Positions 8,877 through 18,994 of a DNA stretch of 64,000 nt are shown one piece after another. Position 1 is the stretch's first letter; each line of letters opens with the position of its first letter. Position numbers and translations under genes: made by a program. The notes under the pieces were generated by a model. The model did no database searches, was not told where the DNA came from, and worked only from the letters and a program-made list of their open reading frames with translations. Source of the stretch: Thalassotalea eurytherma (GTDB lineage: Bacteria > Pseudomonadota > Gammaproteobacteria > Enterobacterales > Alteromonadaceae); the NCBI RefSeq assembly GCF_030161415.1, contig NZ_BSSU01000004.1:206900-270899 (forward strand), in the 5' to 3' direction.

Positions 8877-9394
8877 ATTCAGCTAACCAACACGTATTTA
8901 GCCTTGACGATCACCTGTTTATGCAGCGAGCCATTGAACTTGCTAAAAAAGCAGAAGCGATAGATGAAATTCCTGTCGGGGCTGTGGTAGTGCATCAGGG
9001 AAAAATTATCGGTGAAGGGTATAACCAATCGATAACCCTCAATGATCCTTCAGCGCATGCTGAAATGCTTGCTATTAGACAAGCAGGTGAGTCACTCAGT
9101 AACTATCGATTATTAGACTGCACGTTGTACGTCACGTTAGAGCCCTGCCCGATGTGTGCCGGTTTGCTGGTGCATAGTAGAATTAACAAAGTAATTTATG
9201 CGAGCCCTGATTTAAAAACAGGTAGTGCGGGTAGTGTGTTTAATTTGATTGCTCACGAAAAATTAAATCACCAAATTTCACATTGCTCTGGGCTTTATCA
9301 AGAGCAATGTTCAAGTTTGTTATCTAACTTTTTCAAGCGTAGAAGAAAAGAAAAAAAGGCGCTTAAGAAAGCATTAAAGGGTAATGCTACTTAA
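8873..9394 (+). CDS. tadA: tRNA-specific adenosine deaminase TadA
   Basis: 173 residues. Converts A34 to inosine in the anticodon of tRNA-Arg(ACG). The zinc site is AHAEM (His ligand and catalytic Glu) near residue 63 and EPCPMCAG near residue 96. The lysine/arginine-rich C-terminus (FKRRRKEKKALKKALK) probably helps tRNA binding. The start overlaps the hemW stop, so translation is probably coupled. Confidence 0.95.
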   Translation: MNSANQHVFSLDDHLFMQRAIELAKKAEAIDEIPVGAVVVHQGKIIGEGYNQSITLNDPSAHAEMLAIRQAGESLSNYRLLDCTLYVTLEPCPMCAGLLVHSRINKVIYASPDLKTGSAGSVFNLIAHEKLNHQISHCSGLYQEQCSSLLSNFFKRRRKEKKALKKALKGNAT

Positions 9395-9533
9395 ACGGCA
9401 CGGATGCGTCATCTTCAACAGTTAGTTGAAAAAAGACTGCTCGTCTGTCGACTATTTTTTTACGGCGATCATGAACGAGGCGTTTACGTCGAGTTGCTAC
9501 GACTTGTCGATGACTGTTGTTTGATCTTCTCAT
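9387..9533 (-). CDS. Possible 48-residue arginine-rich protein
   Basis: This short ORF lies antisense to the tadA end and overlaps it by 8 bp. It begins MRRSNNSHRQVVATRRKRLV and is strongly basic, with an acidic patch TVEDD near the end. In its favour is a strong GGAGG four bases before ATG. Against it, a perfect terminator-like hairpin sits just upstream on the same strand, leaving little room for a promoter. I do not recognise a family. It could be expressed by read-through from mltF, or be chance. Confidence 0.4.
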   Translation of the reverse strand: MRRSNNSHRQVVATRRKRLVHDRRKKIVDRRAVFFQLTVEDDASVPFK

Positions 9534-9552
9534 TTTGCCTCCATAGTAATGT

Positions 9553-9594
9553 TAATATTAAAAACCTGACCAATTTATCAGGTTTTTAATATTA
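9553..9594. terminator. Perfect 17-bp-stem terminator between tadA and mltF
   Basis: Arms TAATATTAAAAACCTGA and its exact complement around an 8-base loop. The T-rich exits on both strands mean it can end tadA transcription and mltF transcription. Confidence 0.88.
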
Positions 9595-9637
9595 TCGCTA
9601 TGTTTTATGACGGTTTGATGACAAGGTTTACCTTTTT

Positions 9638-11068
9638 TTAATCAGCGCTCACCTGCGTTGGTGAAGTTAATGCTTGGGTTTTCTGCTTTTCATCAAACCA
9701 CTGTAGCGTATCGTAGTAACGCCTGATGTTTTCAACATAATTAACCGGCTCATCACCTCGAGCGTAACCATATTTAGTTTTTTTGTAGTATTTCTTTTGT
9801 TTCAATAACGGTAAACGAGATTTTACTTCAACCCAGCGATCAGGGTCGCCACCTTGTTGTTGAGTAATGATCCTCGCATCATTGAGATGTCCAAAGCCAA
9901 CATTATATGAAGCTAGCGCGAACCAAATTTTATCTGGCATTGGAATTCTATCGGGCATCCGGTTAATCAGCTGCAAGATATATTTCGACCCGCCACGGAT
10001 ACTTTGCTCAGCGTCTAATCGACTTTTCACCCCCATTTGACGAGCTGTCGGCAGGGTTAGCATCATCATGCCACGCACGCCAGTATAGCTGCGCGCTTTA
10101 GGGTTCCAGTGAGATTCTTGATAACTGATCGCTGCAAGCAAACGCCAATCTATGTTCTCACCATATTTTTCAAATAATGGGCGGTATTTAGGTAATGTTT
10201 TCTCAATAGCTTTGATAAAGGTGCGCGTATCGACGTAATTGAAACTTTCAATATGACCGTAATATTTATCATCTAACGCTAATAATGTACCGTCATGATG
10301 AACTTCCCCAAAAAACTCAACCAAGCTTGTCAGCAACGAATGATCACCCTGCTTTTTAACAGCCCATGCTAATGGCTCAGGCTTTTTAATGGTGAAGCCT
10401 ATGCTGATTTCAGGATAATAACGGCGATTAATGGCGAGGGTATTACTATCGATGACAGTGTAATCAATATTGTCATCAAGTATTTCCAACAATAGCTCTT
10501 GAGCATCTAATTCACTGTTTTCTTGCCAGCTAAGTTCTGGGTGCTCAACCTGCAATTTCTGTAAGTTTTCGACATGACTAGAAAGTGCTGTTACCACCAA
10601 GTTACCGTCAAGATCTTGAAGTTTTCGGGGGCGCTTTTTCCCCTGCTTAAAAACGAGCTTTTGACTAATATTGTCGTAGCTTGGTGCAAAACTATATTTT
10701 TCTAGTCGTTTGGGTGTAACGGCGAGGCCTGCCGCGAGAAAGTCTACCTCTCCCTTTTCTAGCATCGGGAATAATGCCTCAAGATTATAGCTAGGCACAA
10801 TCTGCAGGTTAACGCCTAAATGGTCGGCATACTTTTTAGCAAGTTCATACTCAAAACCTGCTGGACCTTCTGCGTCGATGTAATAGGTATTAGGACCAAA
10901 TAACGTACCAACGGTAATTGAACCTTTTTCATGAATACGTTCAAGTTGGCTAGTTTGTTTTTCTTGATAACATCCTGAGAGCACAGCAAACAACACGACA
11001 AGACAACATAGTCGCCACAACGCCTGCTTTGTATCAAAAAAACTGTCTTCTAATAACCGAGTAACCAT
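9638..11068 (-). CDS. mltF: Membrane-bound lytic murein transglycosylase F
   Basis: About 476 residues. A lipoprotein-type signal ([11 protein letters not shown]) anchors it to the outer membrane. Residues about 45-265 form an ABC-type solute-binding domain (starting [15 protein letters not shown]), and about 290-460 a lytic transglycosylase domain with the catalytic Glu in SYQESHWNP followed by GVRGMMMLT. It cleaves peptidoglycan to 1,6-anhydro-muropeptides. An upstream TTG at 11080 is possible; the ATG at 11068 is preferred. It is divergent from purL, as in E. coli relatives. Confidence 0.94.
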   Translation of the reverse strand: MVTRLLEDSFFDTKQALWRLCCLVVLFAVLSGCYQEKQTSQLERIHEKGSITVGTLFGPNTYYIDAEGPAGFEYELAKKYADHLGVNLQIVPSYNLEALFPMLEKGEVDFLAAGLAVTPKRLEKYSFAPSYDNISQKLVFKQGKKRPRKLQDLDGNLVVTALSSHVENLQKLQVEHPELSWQENSELDAQELLLEILDDNIDYTVIDSNTLAINRRYYPEISIGFTIKKPEPLAWAVKKQGDHSLLTSLVEFFGEVHHDGTLLALDDKYYGHIESFNYVDTRTFIKAIEKTLPKYRPLFEKYGENIDWRLLAAISYQESHWNPKARSYTGVRGMMMLTLPTARQMGVKSRLDAEQSIRGGSKYILQLINRMPDRIPMPDKIWFALASYNVGFGHLNDARIITQQQGGDPDRWVEVKSRLPLLKQKKYYKKTKYGYARGDEPVNYVENIRRYYDTLQWFDEKQKTQALTSPTQVSAD

Positions 11069-11080
11069 ACTTATTATCAA

Positions 11081-11457
11081 TAAACCTATAAATAATTTCG
11101 GTTTTTTATAATAATCACCGACTTACCTTAAGTATACCCAAAACCGTGTGATTTTAATTAACAAAATTTTAAACTTTTAAAAACATTGCTAAAACTAACC
11201 GTTATATAGGTGTTCAATGAGATAAGAGCCAACAAAGTTTTCTTGTACAAATATAAGCTAAACACATGTAATTATTGTGAAAATACACCTCACACAAATA
11301 ACTAACCAAACGGTCAACTTAATAAGTATCGAAGCCATTGTTTTATCAGCAAAAAGTAAAGATATTTAATTGCCGTTAGGTTCTATATTTTAGCTAGTCA
11401 ACCATATATAATACGCGCGATTTTTTCCTAATAAATCCAACCTTGGTGACAAAGCAT
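11081..11457. promoter_or_regulatory. mltF-purL intergenic promoter region
   Basis: A 377-bp AT-rich gap with divergent promoters. TATAAT at 11407-11412 is a good -10 for purL, giving a leader of about 40 bases; I see no strong -35 at the right spacing. I looked for a purine-repressor palindrome (ACGCAAACGTTTGCGT-like) and found none. No ORF or hairpin of note. Confidence 0.45.
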
Positions 11458-14400
11458 ATGGCAATGTTAATAAAAACCCTTCGTGGTGCGCCTGCACTTT
11501 CTGATTTCCGTGTAAAAAAGCTACTTGCGCAGTGTGAAGAATTAAATCTTCCTGTTCGTGGTATTTATGCTGAATTTACACACTTTGCACACTTAAATGA
11601 TGAATTATCAGCTGATGAATCTCAGGTGTTAGCAAAATTATTAACATATGGTCCAACAATTGAAGAACACGAACCTTCAGGCTCACTATTATTAGTAACG
11701 CCTCGCCCAGGTACTATTTCTCCTTGGTCTTCAAAGTCTACTGACATTGCTCATAACTGTGGTTTAAGCAAAGTAGAACGCTTAGAGCGCGGCATCGCAT
11801 ACTATGTAGAAGGCGACACGCTTAATGAAAGCCAAGAAAAAGCCTTAAATAATTTAATTCATGATCGCATGATGGAGTCAATTTTCGCTGACTTTAATGA
11901 TGCAAGCGCATTATTTGCCACAGCAGAGCCAGGTGAATTTGGTTCAGTCGATGTAATAAATGGCGGTCGTGAAGCACTTGCTAAAGCAAACGTTGAACTA
12001 GGTTTAGCCTTAGCAGAAGATGAAATTACCTACCTAGCTGACAACTTCGCAAAACTAGGCCGTAACCCACACGACATAGAACTTTACATGTTTGCCCAAG
12101 CAAACTCAGAGCACTGTCGTCATAAAATTTTCAACGCCGACTGGACAATTGACGGTGTTAAGCAAGAAAAATCATTATTTAAAATGATTCGTAACACCCA
12201 CGAAGTGAACCCTGGTTACGTATTATCTGCTTACAAAGATAACGCAGCTGTAATGGTAGGCTCTGAAGGTGGTCGCTTTTATGCAGAACCAGACACATTA
12301 GAGTACGGTTATCATCACGAAGACATTCAAATTTTAATGAAGGTTGAAACCCACAACCACCCTACCGCTATTTCACCTTACCCAGGTGCAGCCACAGGTT
12401 CTGGTGGCGAAATTCGTGATGAAGGCGCAACAGGTGTTGGTTCTAAACCAAAAGCGGGTTTAGTTGGTTTCTCAGTATCAAATTTACGTATTCCTGGTTT
12501 TGAGCAACCTTGGGAAACGGATTTCGGCAAACCTGATCGCATTGTTACCGCATTAGATATTATGCTTGAAGGCCCATTAGGTGGCGCGGCATTTAACAAC
12601 GAATTTGGTCGCCCTGCAATCAACGGCTACTTCCGTACATACGAAGAAGAAGTTAACTCTTTTAACGGCGTCGAAGTACGTGGTTACCATAAGCCAATTA
12701 TGCTAGCTGGTGGTTACGGTAACATTCGCGACGAGCACGTTCAAAAAGGTGAAATCAATGTTGGCGCTAATTTAATTGTATTAGGTGGCCCTGCAATGAA
12801 CATCGGCCTTGGTGGCGGTGCCGCTTCTTCAATGGCTTCAGGCCAGTCTGCTGAAAACCTAGACTTTGCCTCAGTACAACGTGAAAACCCAGAAATGGAG
12901 CGTCGTTGTCAGGAAGTTATCGACCGTTGTTGGCAGCTAGGTGAAGACAACCCAATTTTATTTATTCACGATGTTGGCGCTGGTGGTTTATCAAATGCTT
13001 TCCCTGAGCTTGTCTCTGACGGCGGCCGTGGCGGTAACTTTGAACTACGTAATGTACCGAACGACGAACGCAGCATGGCACCACATGAAATTTGGTGTAA
13101 CGAGTCACAAGAACGCTACGTAATGGCGGTTTCTGACGAACAACTCCCAGTGTTTGAAGCAATTTGTCATCGTGAGCGTGCGCCTTTCGCTGTTGTTGGT
13201 AAAGCAACTGAAGAAGAGCACTTAACGGTAACCGACTCTCATTTTGAAGGCACTGACAAAGACACACCAATTGATTTACCACTAGATGTTCTTTTAGGTA
13301 AAACACCTAAAATTATTAAAGATGTTAAATCTGTAGCGACACAAGGTAATGAATTAGACTTTAGCAATGTAGACGTTAAAGAAGCGGCAGACCGCTTATT
13401 ACGTTTACCAGCCATTGCGGAGAAAACATTCCTTATCACCATTGGTGACCGCTCGGTAACTGGTATGGTTAATCGCGACCAAATGGTTGGCCCTTGGCAA
13501 GTACCTGTAGCTGACTGTGGTGTAACTGCAGCCGCTCTTGATTCTTATCACGGTGAAGCAATGGCAATGGGTGAACGTACACCTGTAGCCTTACTTAACT
13601 TTGGCGCATCAGCACGTTTAGCTGTAGCCGAGTCACTTACTAACATCGCCGGTACAGATATTGGTGATTTAAACCGTATTAAACTTTCTGCAAACTGGAT
13701 GTCGCCAGCAGGTCACCCAGGTGAAGACGCAGGTCTTTATGAAGCAGTAAAAGCTGTCGGTGAAGAACTTTGTCCTGCATTAGGTTTAACGATTCCGGTT
13801 GGTAAAGACTCTATGTCGATGAAAACTAAGTGGCAAGATAACGGCGCAGAGAAGTCTGTAACTTCACCAATGTCACTTGTTATTACCTCATTTGGTCGTG
13901 TAGAAGACATTCGTAAAACCGTAACGCCAGAGCTTCGCACCGATAAAGGTGACACTCGTATAGTGGCGATTGATCTATCAAAAGGTAAAAACCGTTTAGG
14001 TGGTTCTTGTTTAGCACAGGTTTACAAACAACTTGGTAAAGAAACGCCAGATGTTGATAATGCTGAAACCTTGAAAGGTTTCTTCAACGCAATGCAAACA
14101 CTTGTCCGTAAAGAAATGCTAGTCGCTTACCATGACCGTTCAGACGGTGGTTTATTTACGACAGTAGCGGAAATGGCGTTCGCTGGTCACACAGGTGTAA
14201 CCGTTGATATCGACAAGCTTGCTGGTAGCGACTTAGAAGTATTATTCTCTGAAGAGCTTGGCGCTGTGATTCAAATAAAAGAATCAGACGTTGATGCAAT
14301 TCATGCAATATTTGAAGAGCACGGAATCTTAGATTGTTGTGCTGATGTTGGTCGCTTAAATGACGTTGATATGATCACATTTAAACGTGGTGACAATGTT

Positions 14401-15384
14401 GTGCTTGAAAACTCACGCACATACTTCCGTACCGTGTGGGCTGAAACGACATTGAAGATGCAATCTCTTCGTGACAACTCTGAATGTGCTCAAGAAGAAT
14501 TCGACGTTAAATTTGATACTGAAGATCCAGGCTTAAACGCTCACCTTACTTTTGACATTAACGAAGATATTGTTGCTGACCACATTGTTAAAGACGCTGA
14601 AGATTACGCTAACCCGCGTGTTGCAATTTTACGTGAGCAAGGTGTTAACTCACACGTTGAAATGGCGGCAGCATTTGACCGTGCTGGTTTTATCACGATT
14701 GATGTTCACATGTCAGACATTTTAGAAGGCCGTGCTGATTTAGCAGACTTCCAAGGCTTAGTAGCTTGTGGTGGTTTCTCATACGGGGACGTACTAGGTG
14801 CTGGTGAAGGTTGGGCGAAATCAATTCTATTTAATCCAAAAGCACGTGAAATGTTCAAAACATTCTTCCACCGAGAAGATACCTTCTCTTTGGGTGTATG
14901 TAACGGTTGTCAGATGCTTTCTAACTTAAAAGAAATTATCCCAGGTTCAAAAGCATGGCCACGTTTCGTTCAAAATGAATCAGAACGCTTTGAAGCCCGT
15001 TTCTCATTAGTAGAAATTCAAGAGAGCCCGTCAATCTTCTTCAAAGGTATGGAAGGTTCACGCATGCCAATCGCTGTATCTCACGGTGAAGGTCGCACAG
15101 AATTCGTTTCTGATGAAGCGATTGATGTTGCCAATAATTCAGGCACGGTTTCTATGCGCTATGTAAACAACTACGGTGACGTGACAGAAACTTACCCTGC
15201 TAACCCGAATGGCTCGCCAGATGGTATTACAGCATTAACAACGACTGACGGTCGTGTAACGATTATGATGCCTCACCCAGAGCGTGTATTTAGAACAGTT
15301 GCTAACTCTTGGCACCCAGACGAGTGGCAAGAAGATTCGCCATGGGTACGCATGTTCCGCAACGCACGTAAGTTTATCGGCTAA
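11458..15384 (+). CDS. purL: Phosphoribosylformylglycinamidine synthase
   Basis: About 1308 residues, the large single-chain proteobacterial form. Converts FGAR plus glutamine and ATP to FGAM in purine synthesis. In order: an N-terminal PurS-like domain ([18 protein letters not shown]), a linker, two AIRS-type synthetase halves ([19 protein letters not shown]; later [13 protein letters not shown]), and a C-terminal glutamine amidotransferase with Cys in GVCNGCQML and the His-Glu pair in MMPHPERV. The family aligns from about [11 protein letters not shown] 11458 has GGTGA eight bases upstream, so it is preferred over TTG 11443. Confidence 0.97.
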   Translation: MAMLIKTLRGAPALSDFRVKKLLAQCEELNLPVRGIYAEFTHFAHLNDELSADESQVLAKLLTYGPTIEEHEPSGSLLLVTPRPGTISPWSSKSTDIAHNCGLSKVERLERGIAYYVEGDTLNESQEKALNNLIHDRMMESIFADFNDASALFATAEPGEFGSVDVINGGREALAKANVELGLALAEDEITYLADNFAKLGRNPHDIELYMFAQANSEHCRHKIFNADWTIDGVKQEKSLFKMIRNTHEVNPGYVLSAYKDNAAVMVGSEGGRFYAEPDTLEYGYHHEDIQILMKVETHNHPTAISPYPGAATGSGGEIRDEGATGVGSKPKAGLVGFSVSNLRIPGFEQPWETDFGKPDRIVTALDIMLEGPLGGAAFNNEFGRPAINGYFRTYEEEVNSFNGVEVRGYHKPIMLAGGYGNIRDEHVQKGEINVGANLIVLGGPAMNIGLGGGAASSMASGQSAENLDFASVQRENPEMERRCQEVIDRCWQLGEDNPILFIHDVGAGGLSNAFPELVSDGGRGGNFELRNVPNDERSMAPHEIWCNESQERYVMAVSDEQLPVFEAICHRERAPFAVVGKATEEEHLTVTDSHFEGTDKDTPIDLPLDVLLGKTPKIIKDVKSVATQGNELDFSNVDVKEAADRLLRLPAIAEKTFLITIGDRSVTGMVNRDQMVGPWQVPVADCGVTAAALDSYHGEAMAMGERTPVALLNFGASARLAVAESLTNIAGTDIGDLNRIKLSANWMSPAGHPGEDAGLYEAVKAVGEELCPALGLTIPVGKDSMSMKTKWQDNGAEKSVTSPMSLVITSFGRVEDIRKTVTPELRTDKGDTRIVAIDLSKGKNRLGGSCLAQVYKQLGKETPDVDNAETLKGFFNAMQTLVRKEMLVAYHDRSDGGLFTTVAEMAFAGHTGVTVDIDKLAGSDLEVLFSEELGAVIQIKESDVDAIHAIFEEHGILDCCADVGRLNDVDMITFKRGDNVVLENSRTYFRTVWAETTLKMQSLRDNSECAQEEFDVKFDTEDPGLNAHLTFDINEDIVADHIVKDAEDYANPRVAILREQGVNSHVEMAAAFDRAGFITIDVHMSDILEGRADLADFQGLVACGGFSYGDVLGAGEGWAKSILFNPKAREMFKTFFHREDTFSLGVCNGCQMLSNLKEIIPGSKAWPRFVQNESERFEARFSLVEIQESPSIFFKGMEGSRMPIAVSHGEGRTEFVSDEAIDVANNSGTVSMRYVNNYGDVTETYPANPNGSPDGITALTTTDGRVTIMMPHPERVFRTVANSWHPDEWQEDSPWVRMFRNARKFIG

Positions 15385-15397
15385 ATTCTGTTATCAG

Positions 15398-15472
15398 AAG
15401 CTGAGATTTCTGCGTTGGTTAAGCTTACATAGGTGCCTATGCATCGCTTAATCGGCCTTGAACTATCAGCTT
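15398..15472. repeat. Long imperfect palindrome downstream of purL
   Basis: Outer arms AAGCTGA/TCAGCTT, middle arms TTAAGC/GCTTAA and a perfect inner hairpin CATAGG-TG-CCTATG are nested in register over 75 bp. It precedes the purL terminator. It looks like a dispersed extragenic palindrome or a structured 3' UTR. Confidence 0.6.
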
Positions 15473-15498
15473 TGATTTATGAATTACTACGAATGATT

Positions 15499-15522
15499 AA
15501 GCCCGCTTTTTAGCGGGCTTTT
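15499..15522 (+). terminator. purL terminator
   Basis: AAGCCCGC-TTTTTA-GCGGGCTT followed by T-rich sequence; stem of 8 bp. Confidence 0.88.
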
Positions 15523-15544
15523 GTTTACATGATTATTGAGAATA

Positions 15545-15871
15545 GATACCGTTCTTCAACGGTATGACAGTCTGAGAAAAGGTATAAAGGTCTGACTAAG
15601 CCGTCATTGCGGCGAAGGCCGTAATCTCTTATCAATATGTAACCTTTCGCTATTTATGGGAGTGAGATACCGTTCTTCAACGGTATGACAGCCGAAGAAA
15701 AGGTATGAAGGCCTGAGAAAAGGTATGAAGGCCTGAGAAAAGGTTTGAAGGCCTGAGAAAAGGTATAAAGGTCTGACTAAATCCGTCATTGCGGCGAAGG
15801 CCGTAATCTCTTGTCAACGTTTAAGCTTTCGCTATTTATGGGAGTGAGATACCGTTCTTCAACAGTATGAC
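15545..15871. repeat. Higher-order repeat of small GAAG/CTTC-loop palindromes
   Basis: Five 20-base palindromes alternate in orientation. ATACCGTT-CTTC-AACGGTAT occurs at 15546-15565, 15667-15686 and, with one change, 15849-15868. ATTGCGGC-GAAG-GCCGTAAT occurs at 15606-15625 and 15788-15807. On one strand each is GTC-stem-GAAG-stem-CTC. They are embedded in a larger unit that recurs at 15545, 15666 and 15848 (121 and 182 bp apart); the size difference comes from extra 20-bp subrepeats. No gene is seen here. Confidence 0.85.
15701..15780. repeat. Four tandem 20-bp repeats
   Basis: AGGTATGAAGGCCTGAGAAA occurs four times head to tail (two identical, one with a single change, the last with four changes). 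The matching place in the preceding unit has only one copy, so the array expanded locally. Confidence 0.9.
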
Positions 15872-15910
15872 AGCCGAAGAAAAGGTATGACAGCCTAATA
15901 AAGGAATGAT

Positions 15911-16456
15911 ATGAAAACAATTATTGCGTCAGATATCTTTGGGGTAACACCACAACTCAAAGAGTTTGCTAATTCTATCAGCCAAGTCCATGTCCTTGTT
16001 TCGCCTTACGAAGACCAAGAACACTGCTTTAACAACGAAGCAATCGCTTACCAACATTTTAATCATCATGTGGGTGTTGAAACCTACACGGAAAAACTAA
16101 TGACCATTATTAGTCAACAACAACAACCGATCAAACTGATTGGTTTTAGCGCCGGCGCCAGTGCTGTTTGGTTATCATTAAGTGAAAAACATTTGCCGAT
16201 TAAAACGGCTTGGTGCTTTTATTCAAGTCAAATAAGACATTACCTAACTTGTAAGCCAAACTACCCAACCACCATCATATTTCCGCAATCAGAACCGCAC
16301 TTTTGTGTCGATGAAGCGATTAACGTACTCAAACACTACAACGAGTTAACCTTAGTTAAAGAATTGAATTTGCATGGTTTTATGAACCCGTTATCAATTA
16401 ACTATGACCCAAAGCTTGATAACAAATATCAAGGTTTACTAAAGGCGGAAATTTAA
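15911..16456 (+). CDS. Predicted alpha/beta-hydrolase-like protein
   Basis: 181 residues. The nucleophile elbow GFSAGAS (GxSxG form) is near residue 79, after a hydrophobic strand PIKLIGF; a late His in LNLHGFMNP could complete a triad, and an acidic residue in SEPHFCVDE is a candidate third member. Size and layout recall dienelactone-hydrolase-like proteins. The N-terminus MKTIIASDIFGVTPQLKEFA resembles short hydrolases that start directly with the first strand. AAGGA precedes the ATG. Substrate unknown. Confidence 0.65.
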   Translation: MKTIIASDIFGVTPQLKEFANSISQVHVLVSPYEDQEHCFNNEAIAYQHFNHHVGVETYTEKLMTIISQQQQPIKLIGFSAGASAVWLSLSEKHLPIKTAWCFYSSQIRHYLTCKPNYPTTIIFPQSEPHFCVDEAINVLKHYNELTLVKELNLHGFMNPLSINYDPKLDNKYQGLLKAEI

Positions 16457-16549
16457 CCTGACAAAAATTCTATTGTGAATAATATTTTGCCCTTGCCGGT
16501 CTTATGAAAATCAAGATAAGCTAAAACAAAAAAGAAGGAAGATTGTTTT

Positions 16550-17224
16550 ATGCAAGAGCACGATAGTTATCCATTGTCGGATTTTATTGAATACCCTCAA
16601 GATGAAATGTTAGCGCGTTCAAAGGCATTGCTCGATGACATGTCTCGTCGTCACTCTGTTCGAAGCTTTAGCGACAAAAATGTCCCACAAGAAATCATTG
16701 AAAACTGTATTAGAACAGCCGGTCGTGCGCCAAGTGGTGCTAACCATCAACCTTGGCATTTTGTCGCTATTTCTGATCCTGAAATCAAAAAACAGGTGCG
16801 TGAGCAAGCTGAACTTCATGAACGTGGCTTTTATGAAGGTCGAGCGGGTGAAGAATGGCTTGAAGCTTTAAAGCCATTGGGTACCGACGCTCAAAAACCA
16901 TATTTAGAAAAAGCGCCTTGGTTAATTGCTATTTTTAGTGAGAAAAAAGGTGGGATAAATGCCGAAGATAAAAACACAAACTATTACGTACATGAGTCGG
17001 TGGGTATTGCGACAGGCTTTTTAATTACCGCTTTACATAACGCTGGATTAGCAACCTTAACCCATACCCCAAAACCAATGTCATTTCTTAATAAGATTTG
17101 TCAGCGAAGCGATAATGAGCGAGCTTATATGCTATTGATCGCTGGTTACCCTAATGATGACGCAACCATTCCTCATCATTCAACGGTAAAGAAATCGATT
17201 GATGAGATCGCCACGTTTAAATAA
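16550..17224 (+). CDS. Nitroreductase-family flavoprotein, iodotyrosine-deiodinase-like
   Basis: 224 residues. The FMN-binding nitroreductase core has RRHSVRSFSDKNVPQEIIEN near residue 34 and RAPSGANHQPWHFVAI near 63. The C-terminal part includes ESVGIATGFLITALHNAGLATLTHTP. The APSGAN.QPW pattern and overall length are closest, from memory, to the iodotyrosine deiodinase/BluB-like branch rather than NfsA/NfsB. Bacterial members reduce halogenated phenols or nitro compounds in the test tube; the natural substrate is open. Single gene with its own terminator. Confidence 0.8.
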   Translation: MQEHDSYPLSDFIEYPQDEMLARSKALLDDMSRRHSVRSFSDKNVPQEIIENCIRTAGRAPSGANHQPWHFVAISDPEIKKQVREQAELHERGFYEGRAGEEWLEALKPLGTDAQKPYLEKAPWLIAIFSEKKGGINAEDKNTNYYVHESVGIATGFLITALHNAGLATLTHTPKPMSFLNKICQRSDNERAYMLLIAGYPNDDATIPHHSTVKKSIDEIATFK

Positions 17225-17228
17225 AGTC

Positions 17229-17262
17229 AAAAAGCAGAGTAAACAAATTGCTCTGCTTTTTA
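17229..17262. terminator. Bidirectional terminator
   Basis: AAAAAGCAGAG and CTCTGCTTTTT form an 11-bp stem around an 11-base loop, placed between convergent genes. Confidence 0.88.
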
Positions 17263-17273
17263 TTGGCGCATCG

Positions 17274-17486
17274 TTAGCTCATATCTAATTCAATATCGGT
17301 GCAACCTTTCTTACAACGAACCACACCTGTTTTATCCTTTTTAGGAGGTTCAAACACGATGACTTGATGGCAGATTCGGCAATTAACATGTTTGCCTGCC
17401 AGCACCTGCTTGATTAAGTTTTTCTGTTTGAAGAATGAATCTTTTGTTGCTTTTTCTAACGACTTAAAGCTAGCTTTATCTATCAC
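17274..17486 (-). CDS. Small zinc-ribbon-like protein, unknown
   Basis: 70 residues. A basic helical N-terminal half (SFKSLEKATKDSFFKQKNLI) is followed by a four-cysteine unit, C-x2-C (CRIC) and C-x3-C (CKKGC) separated by about 19 residues, the layout of a zinc knuckle. No named family recognised. It lies 12 bp after the RraB-like gene on the same strand and is probably cotranscribed with it. Confidence 0.65.
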   Translation of the reverse strand: MIDKASFKSLEKATKDSFFKQKNLIKQVLAGKHVNCRICHQVIVFEPPKKDKTGVVRCKKGCTDIELDMS

Positions 17487-17498
17487 ATTCAGTCCTTG

Positions 17499-17855
17499 CT
17501 ATTGAGATAAAACCTGTTGCGCAGGTGTATACCAACCATCAAACTCACCATCAAAACCACTGGCATTATCAATAAGTAACTGGCTATAGCCTGCTAAATT
17601 TTGCACGGTCAAAGGCATCGCTGGGTATGCGGTAATCTCCCATGGGTGTGTTTCGCTTGCCGGATATGGCGTAAAAGAAAGCTTCTGATTATTCTCTAGT
17701 AACAATTGCCCAAAGCCCAATGCTTGTTCTTCAGTTTTAAAAATTACTGAAAACTCCACTTCGTGCTCTTGTCCTAAATCAATACCAGCATTGAGTAATT
17801 GCCATAGTAAATCACCCGTTTCGTTGCTCGGGTATATTGCTAAATTTCTTTCCAT
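17499..17855 (-). CDS. RraB-family protein (possible RNase E regulator)
   Basis: 118 residues from ATG 17855; a TTG 24 bases further up would extend it. The start MERNLAIYPSNETGDLLWQL, then VEFSVIFKTEEQALGF and the C-terminal FDGEFDGWYTP match the RraB/YjgD fold. E. coli RraB binds RNase E and inhibits it. This copy is more divergent and lacks the long acidic tail, so its partner is uncertain. It is followed by the zinc-ribbon gene. Confidence 0.72.
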   Translation of the reverse strand: MERNLAIYPSNETGDLLWQLLNAGIDLGQEHEVEFSVIFKTEEQALGFGQLLLENNQKLSFTPYPASETHPWEITAYPAMPLTVQNLAGYSQLLIDNASGFDGEFDGWYTPAQQVLSQ

Positions 17856-17970
17856 TTTATTCTCTATTACCAACCTCAATAAACATGAGATTATTTATTT
17901 TCATTTATCATACCAAGTTAGGCTAGAATGCCCAATGCAAAAACAGTAAAACACCTAAGTTGAGCAGACA

Positions 17971-18813
17971 TTGGATAAATTTGAATTACACCTGCCCGTT
18001 GAGTCGGAACAACAAAACGCGATTAGCTTGCTAAAAGATAATTGCAACTTGTCGATCGCTGAACTAAAAACAGCAATCAATAAAGGTGCTTTATGGCTAA
18101 CAACCGGTAAAACAACCAAGCGCTTTAGACGTGTAAAAAAAGCACTTAAACCATCAGACACAATCCATTTTTACTACGATAAAGACGTACTCCAGCAAAC
18201 GACTGATGATGCAATACTTTTAGCTGATTATCACGATTTTAGTCTGTGGTTTAAACCTTTTGGCATGCTATCTCAAGGCTCTAAGTGGAGCGAGCATACA
18301 ACGATTACCCGATTTGTTAGCCAATATTTTGAGAATCAACGTAGCGTATTTCTGGTTCATCGCCTTGATAGAGCAACAACGGGGATTATGGTGGTTACCC
18401 ATAGTAAGGCCGCCACTCGATTATTTGGCCAGCTATTTGAAAAACATGACTTAATAAAAACCTATCATGCTCTTTGTCATCACAATACCCTTGAACTAGA
18501 AAAGGAAATTGTCATCGATAGTCCCATTGATGATAAAGCAGCAACATCTAAAGTAGCCCTACTCGCTTATGACAAAGAGTCTGATTATGCCTTGGTTGAA
18601 GTGACCATTGAAACAGGGCGGAAGCATCAAATTCGTAAACATTTAGCGAGTATCGGCATGCCCATCGTTGGTGATAGGCTGCATGGCATTGCGACTAACA
18701 ACACTGAGCAAGATTTACAGTTATGCGCCGTTAGATTAGCGTTTACTAGCCCTATCGACGAACAGCTTGTCGACATCAACCTACCTGGCAACCTAAAGCC
18801 GACGATAATATAA
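17971..18813 (+). CDS. RluA-family pseudouridine synthase
   Basis: 280 residues. An N-terminal S4-like part (about 1-75) precedes the synthase domain. The catalytic Asp is in FLVHRLDRATTGIMVV near residue 133; the substrate-binding block ETGRKHQIRKHLASIGMPIVGD follows near 212. It isomerises specific uridines in rRNA or tRNA. Target specificity cannot be read from these motifs. The start appears to be TTG, since no ATG in frame lies before the S4 part. Confidence 0.88.
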   Translation: MDKFELHLPVESEQQNAISLLKDNCNLSIAELKTAINKGALWLTTGKTTKRFRRVKKALKPSDTIHFYYDKDVLQQTTDDAILLADYHDFSLWFKPFGMLSQGSKWSEHTTITRFVSQYFENQRSVFLVHRLDRATTGIMVVTHSKAATRLFGQLFEKHDLIKTYHALCHHNTLELEKEIVIDSPIDDKAATSKVALLAYDKESDYALVEVTIETGRKHQIRKHLASIGMPIVGDRLHGIATNNTEQDLQLCAVRLAFTSPIDEQLVDINLPGNLKPTII

Positions 18814-18994
18814 AGAAACGGTAAAAAACCTTCCACCTAAACGTTAATAAATGATTACATAACAATTTTTTTTGAGTTAGCGTTAAATGCTCTAACACCT
18901 TGTCGAAGGATTCAGTTAGAATTAATCAACTTTGCCGATTTACTCTCGGTAGCTATATTTCCGCCTAAACAGCTTATTCCGGATACCAGAACTT

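Noticed and set aside
9404..9589. 61-residue plus-strand ORF after tadA
   Set aside because: No ribosome site, runs through the terminator hairpin; the opposite strand ORF is better supported.
11081..11442. PurR operator before purL
   Set aside because: I found no ACGCAAACGTTTGCGT-like palindrome.
12962..13306. 114-residue minus-strand ORF inside purL
   Set aside because: Fully inside purL, no ribosome site, low-complexity Gln/His composition of a shadow frame.
15701..15780. CRISPR-like array
   Set aside because: The 20-bp units are directly tandem with no unique spacers and no cas genes.
15604..15789. 61-residue ORF in the repeat patch
   Set aside because: Its codons are the tandem repeats; repetitive peptide with no ribosome site.
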